Shown here piece after piece: positions 40,296 to 40,308 of a stretch of DNA of 40,308 nt (the first letter of the stretch is position 1; every line of letters begins with the position of its first letter). The stretch is from contig JALFUO010000068.1 in the NCBI GenBank assembly GCA_022784065.1, positions 1 through 40,308 of the forward strand. Direction: 5' to 3'. The notes under the pieces are model-generated. The model saw only the letters and a program-made list of their open reading frames with translations, was not told the origin of the DNA and did no database searches. This stretch comes from Bacteroidales bacterium (GTDB lineage: Bacteria; Bacteroidota; Bacteroidia; Bacteroidales; Bacteroidaceae). A program made the position numbers and the translations under genes.

Positions 40296-40308
40296 GCCCC
40301 TCATAATG

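Larger units (their letters stand above)
39524..40308. other. Non-coding right end with repeat element B and a palindrome cluster
   Basis: About 785 bases without a supported gene. 39.76-40.0 kb carries the second repeat element; 40142-40295 carries a cluster of palindromes. The plus-strand ORF at 39325 and the small ORFs at 40066/40086 are not credible: the last contains the PGRCPGLGA string, which I recall from spurious ORFs over Bacteroidetes intergenic repeats. Confidence 0.65.

Noticed and set aside
40086-40304. 72-aa minus-strand ORF containing PGRCPGLGA
   Set aside because: This string is what the intergenic palindrome mosaic gives when translated; treated as a repeat, not a gene.

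Overview
The window comes from a Bacteroidales bacterium, most likely Prevotella-like. The evidence is a SusC/SusD pair, secreted glycosidases with type IX secretion-like C-terminal tails, a decayed BspA-type leucine-rich-repeat tail, the prephenate dehydratase / aminotransferase / DAHP synthase-chorismate mutase / prephenate dehydrogenase gene order, and repeated Bacteroidetes promoters of the form TTTG-N19-21-TAnnTTTG. The backbone is GC-rich. One block (about 15.0-18.4 kb) is clearly AT-richer and looks acquired.

Layout. 1-1000: the first nine codons of a PadR-like regulator leaving the window to the left, diverging from a TetR-family regulator. 1.1-7.5 kb: a minus-strand housekeeping run, in transcription order exodeoxyribonuclease III, SppA protease, LpxK, purine nucleoside phosphorylase, a DUF554 membrane protein and PurA. 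7.5-8.16 kb: non-coding DNA with a remarkable array of four 17-bp palindromes at 21-bp period; a diverged inverted copy lies at 39.8-40.0 kb. 8.16-9.93 kb: a YhcG/DUF1016 nuclease, a BspA remnant and an unknown 163-aa protein. 9.97-14.2 kb: the Phe/Tyr operon pheA-aminotransferase-DAHP synthase/chorismate mutase-tyrA. It is preceded by a complete transcription attenuator: promoter, a 16-residue Phe/Tyr-rich leader peptide, an antiterminator segment and an intrinsic terminator. 14.27-14.9 kb: rpmA and rplU. 15.0-18.4 kb: an AT-rich defence-type island with AbiEi-like antitoxin, AbiEii toxin, a GIY-YIG protein and a second, divergent GIY-YIG-like protein. The first gene has a palindromic operator over its promoter, and a 13-bp direct repeat brackets the block. 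18.5-22.65 kb: a giant secreted GH20 beta-hexosaminidase. 22.9-27.75 kb: a polysaccharide flippase, a YugP-type zinc peptidase, a MATE exporter, a cytidylate-kinase-like protein and a YfcE-like phosphoesterase. 27.8-30.2 kb: biotin-dependent (methylmalonyl/propionyl-CoA) carboxyltransferase genes. 30.45 kb: a small secreted Lys/Cys-repeat protein. 31.0-39.5 kb: a SusC-SusD-GH85 endo-beta-N-acetylglucosaminidase locus. 39.5-40.3 kb: non-coding repeats.

How the parts work together. GH85 (cuts the N-glycan chitobiose core) and the SusCD importer form an N-glycan-use locus; the separate GH20 could trim terminal HexNAc. The aromatic operon makes Phe and Tyr and appears to be controlled by translation of its own Phe/Tyr codons. 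The AbiE cassette with two nuclease-like genes is the best candidate for an undescribed defence module. The attenuator, the 21-bp-period palindrome array and a 14-bp AT-rich motif found five times are the strongest non-coding observations. All calls come from reading the sequence; no database search was run.
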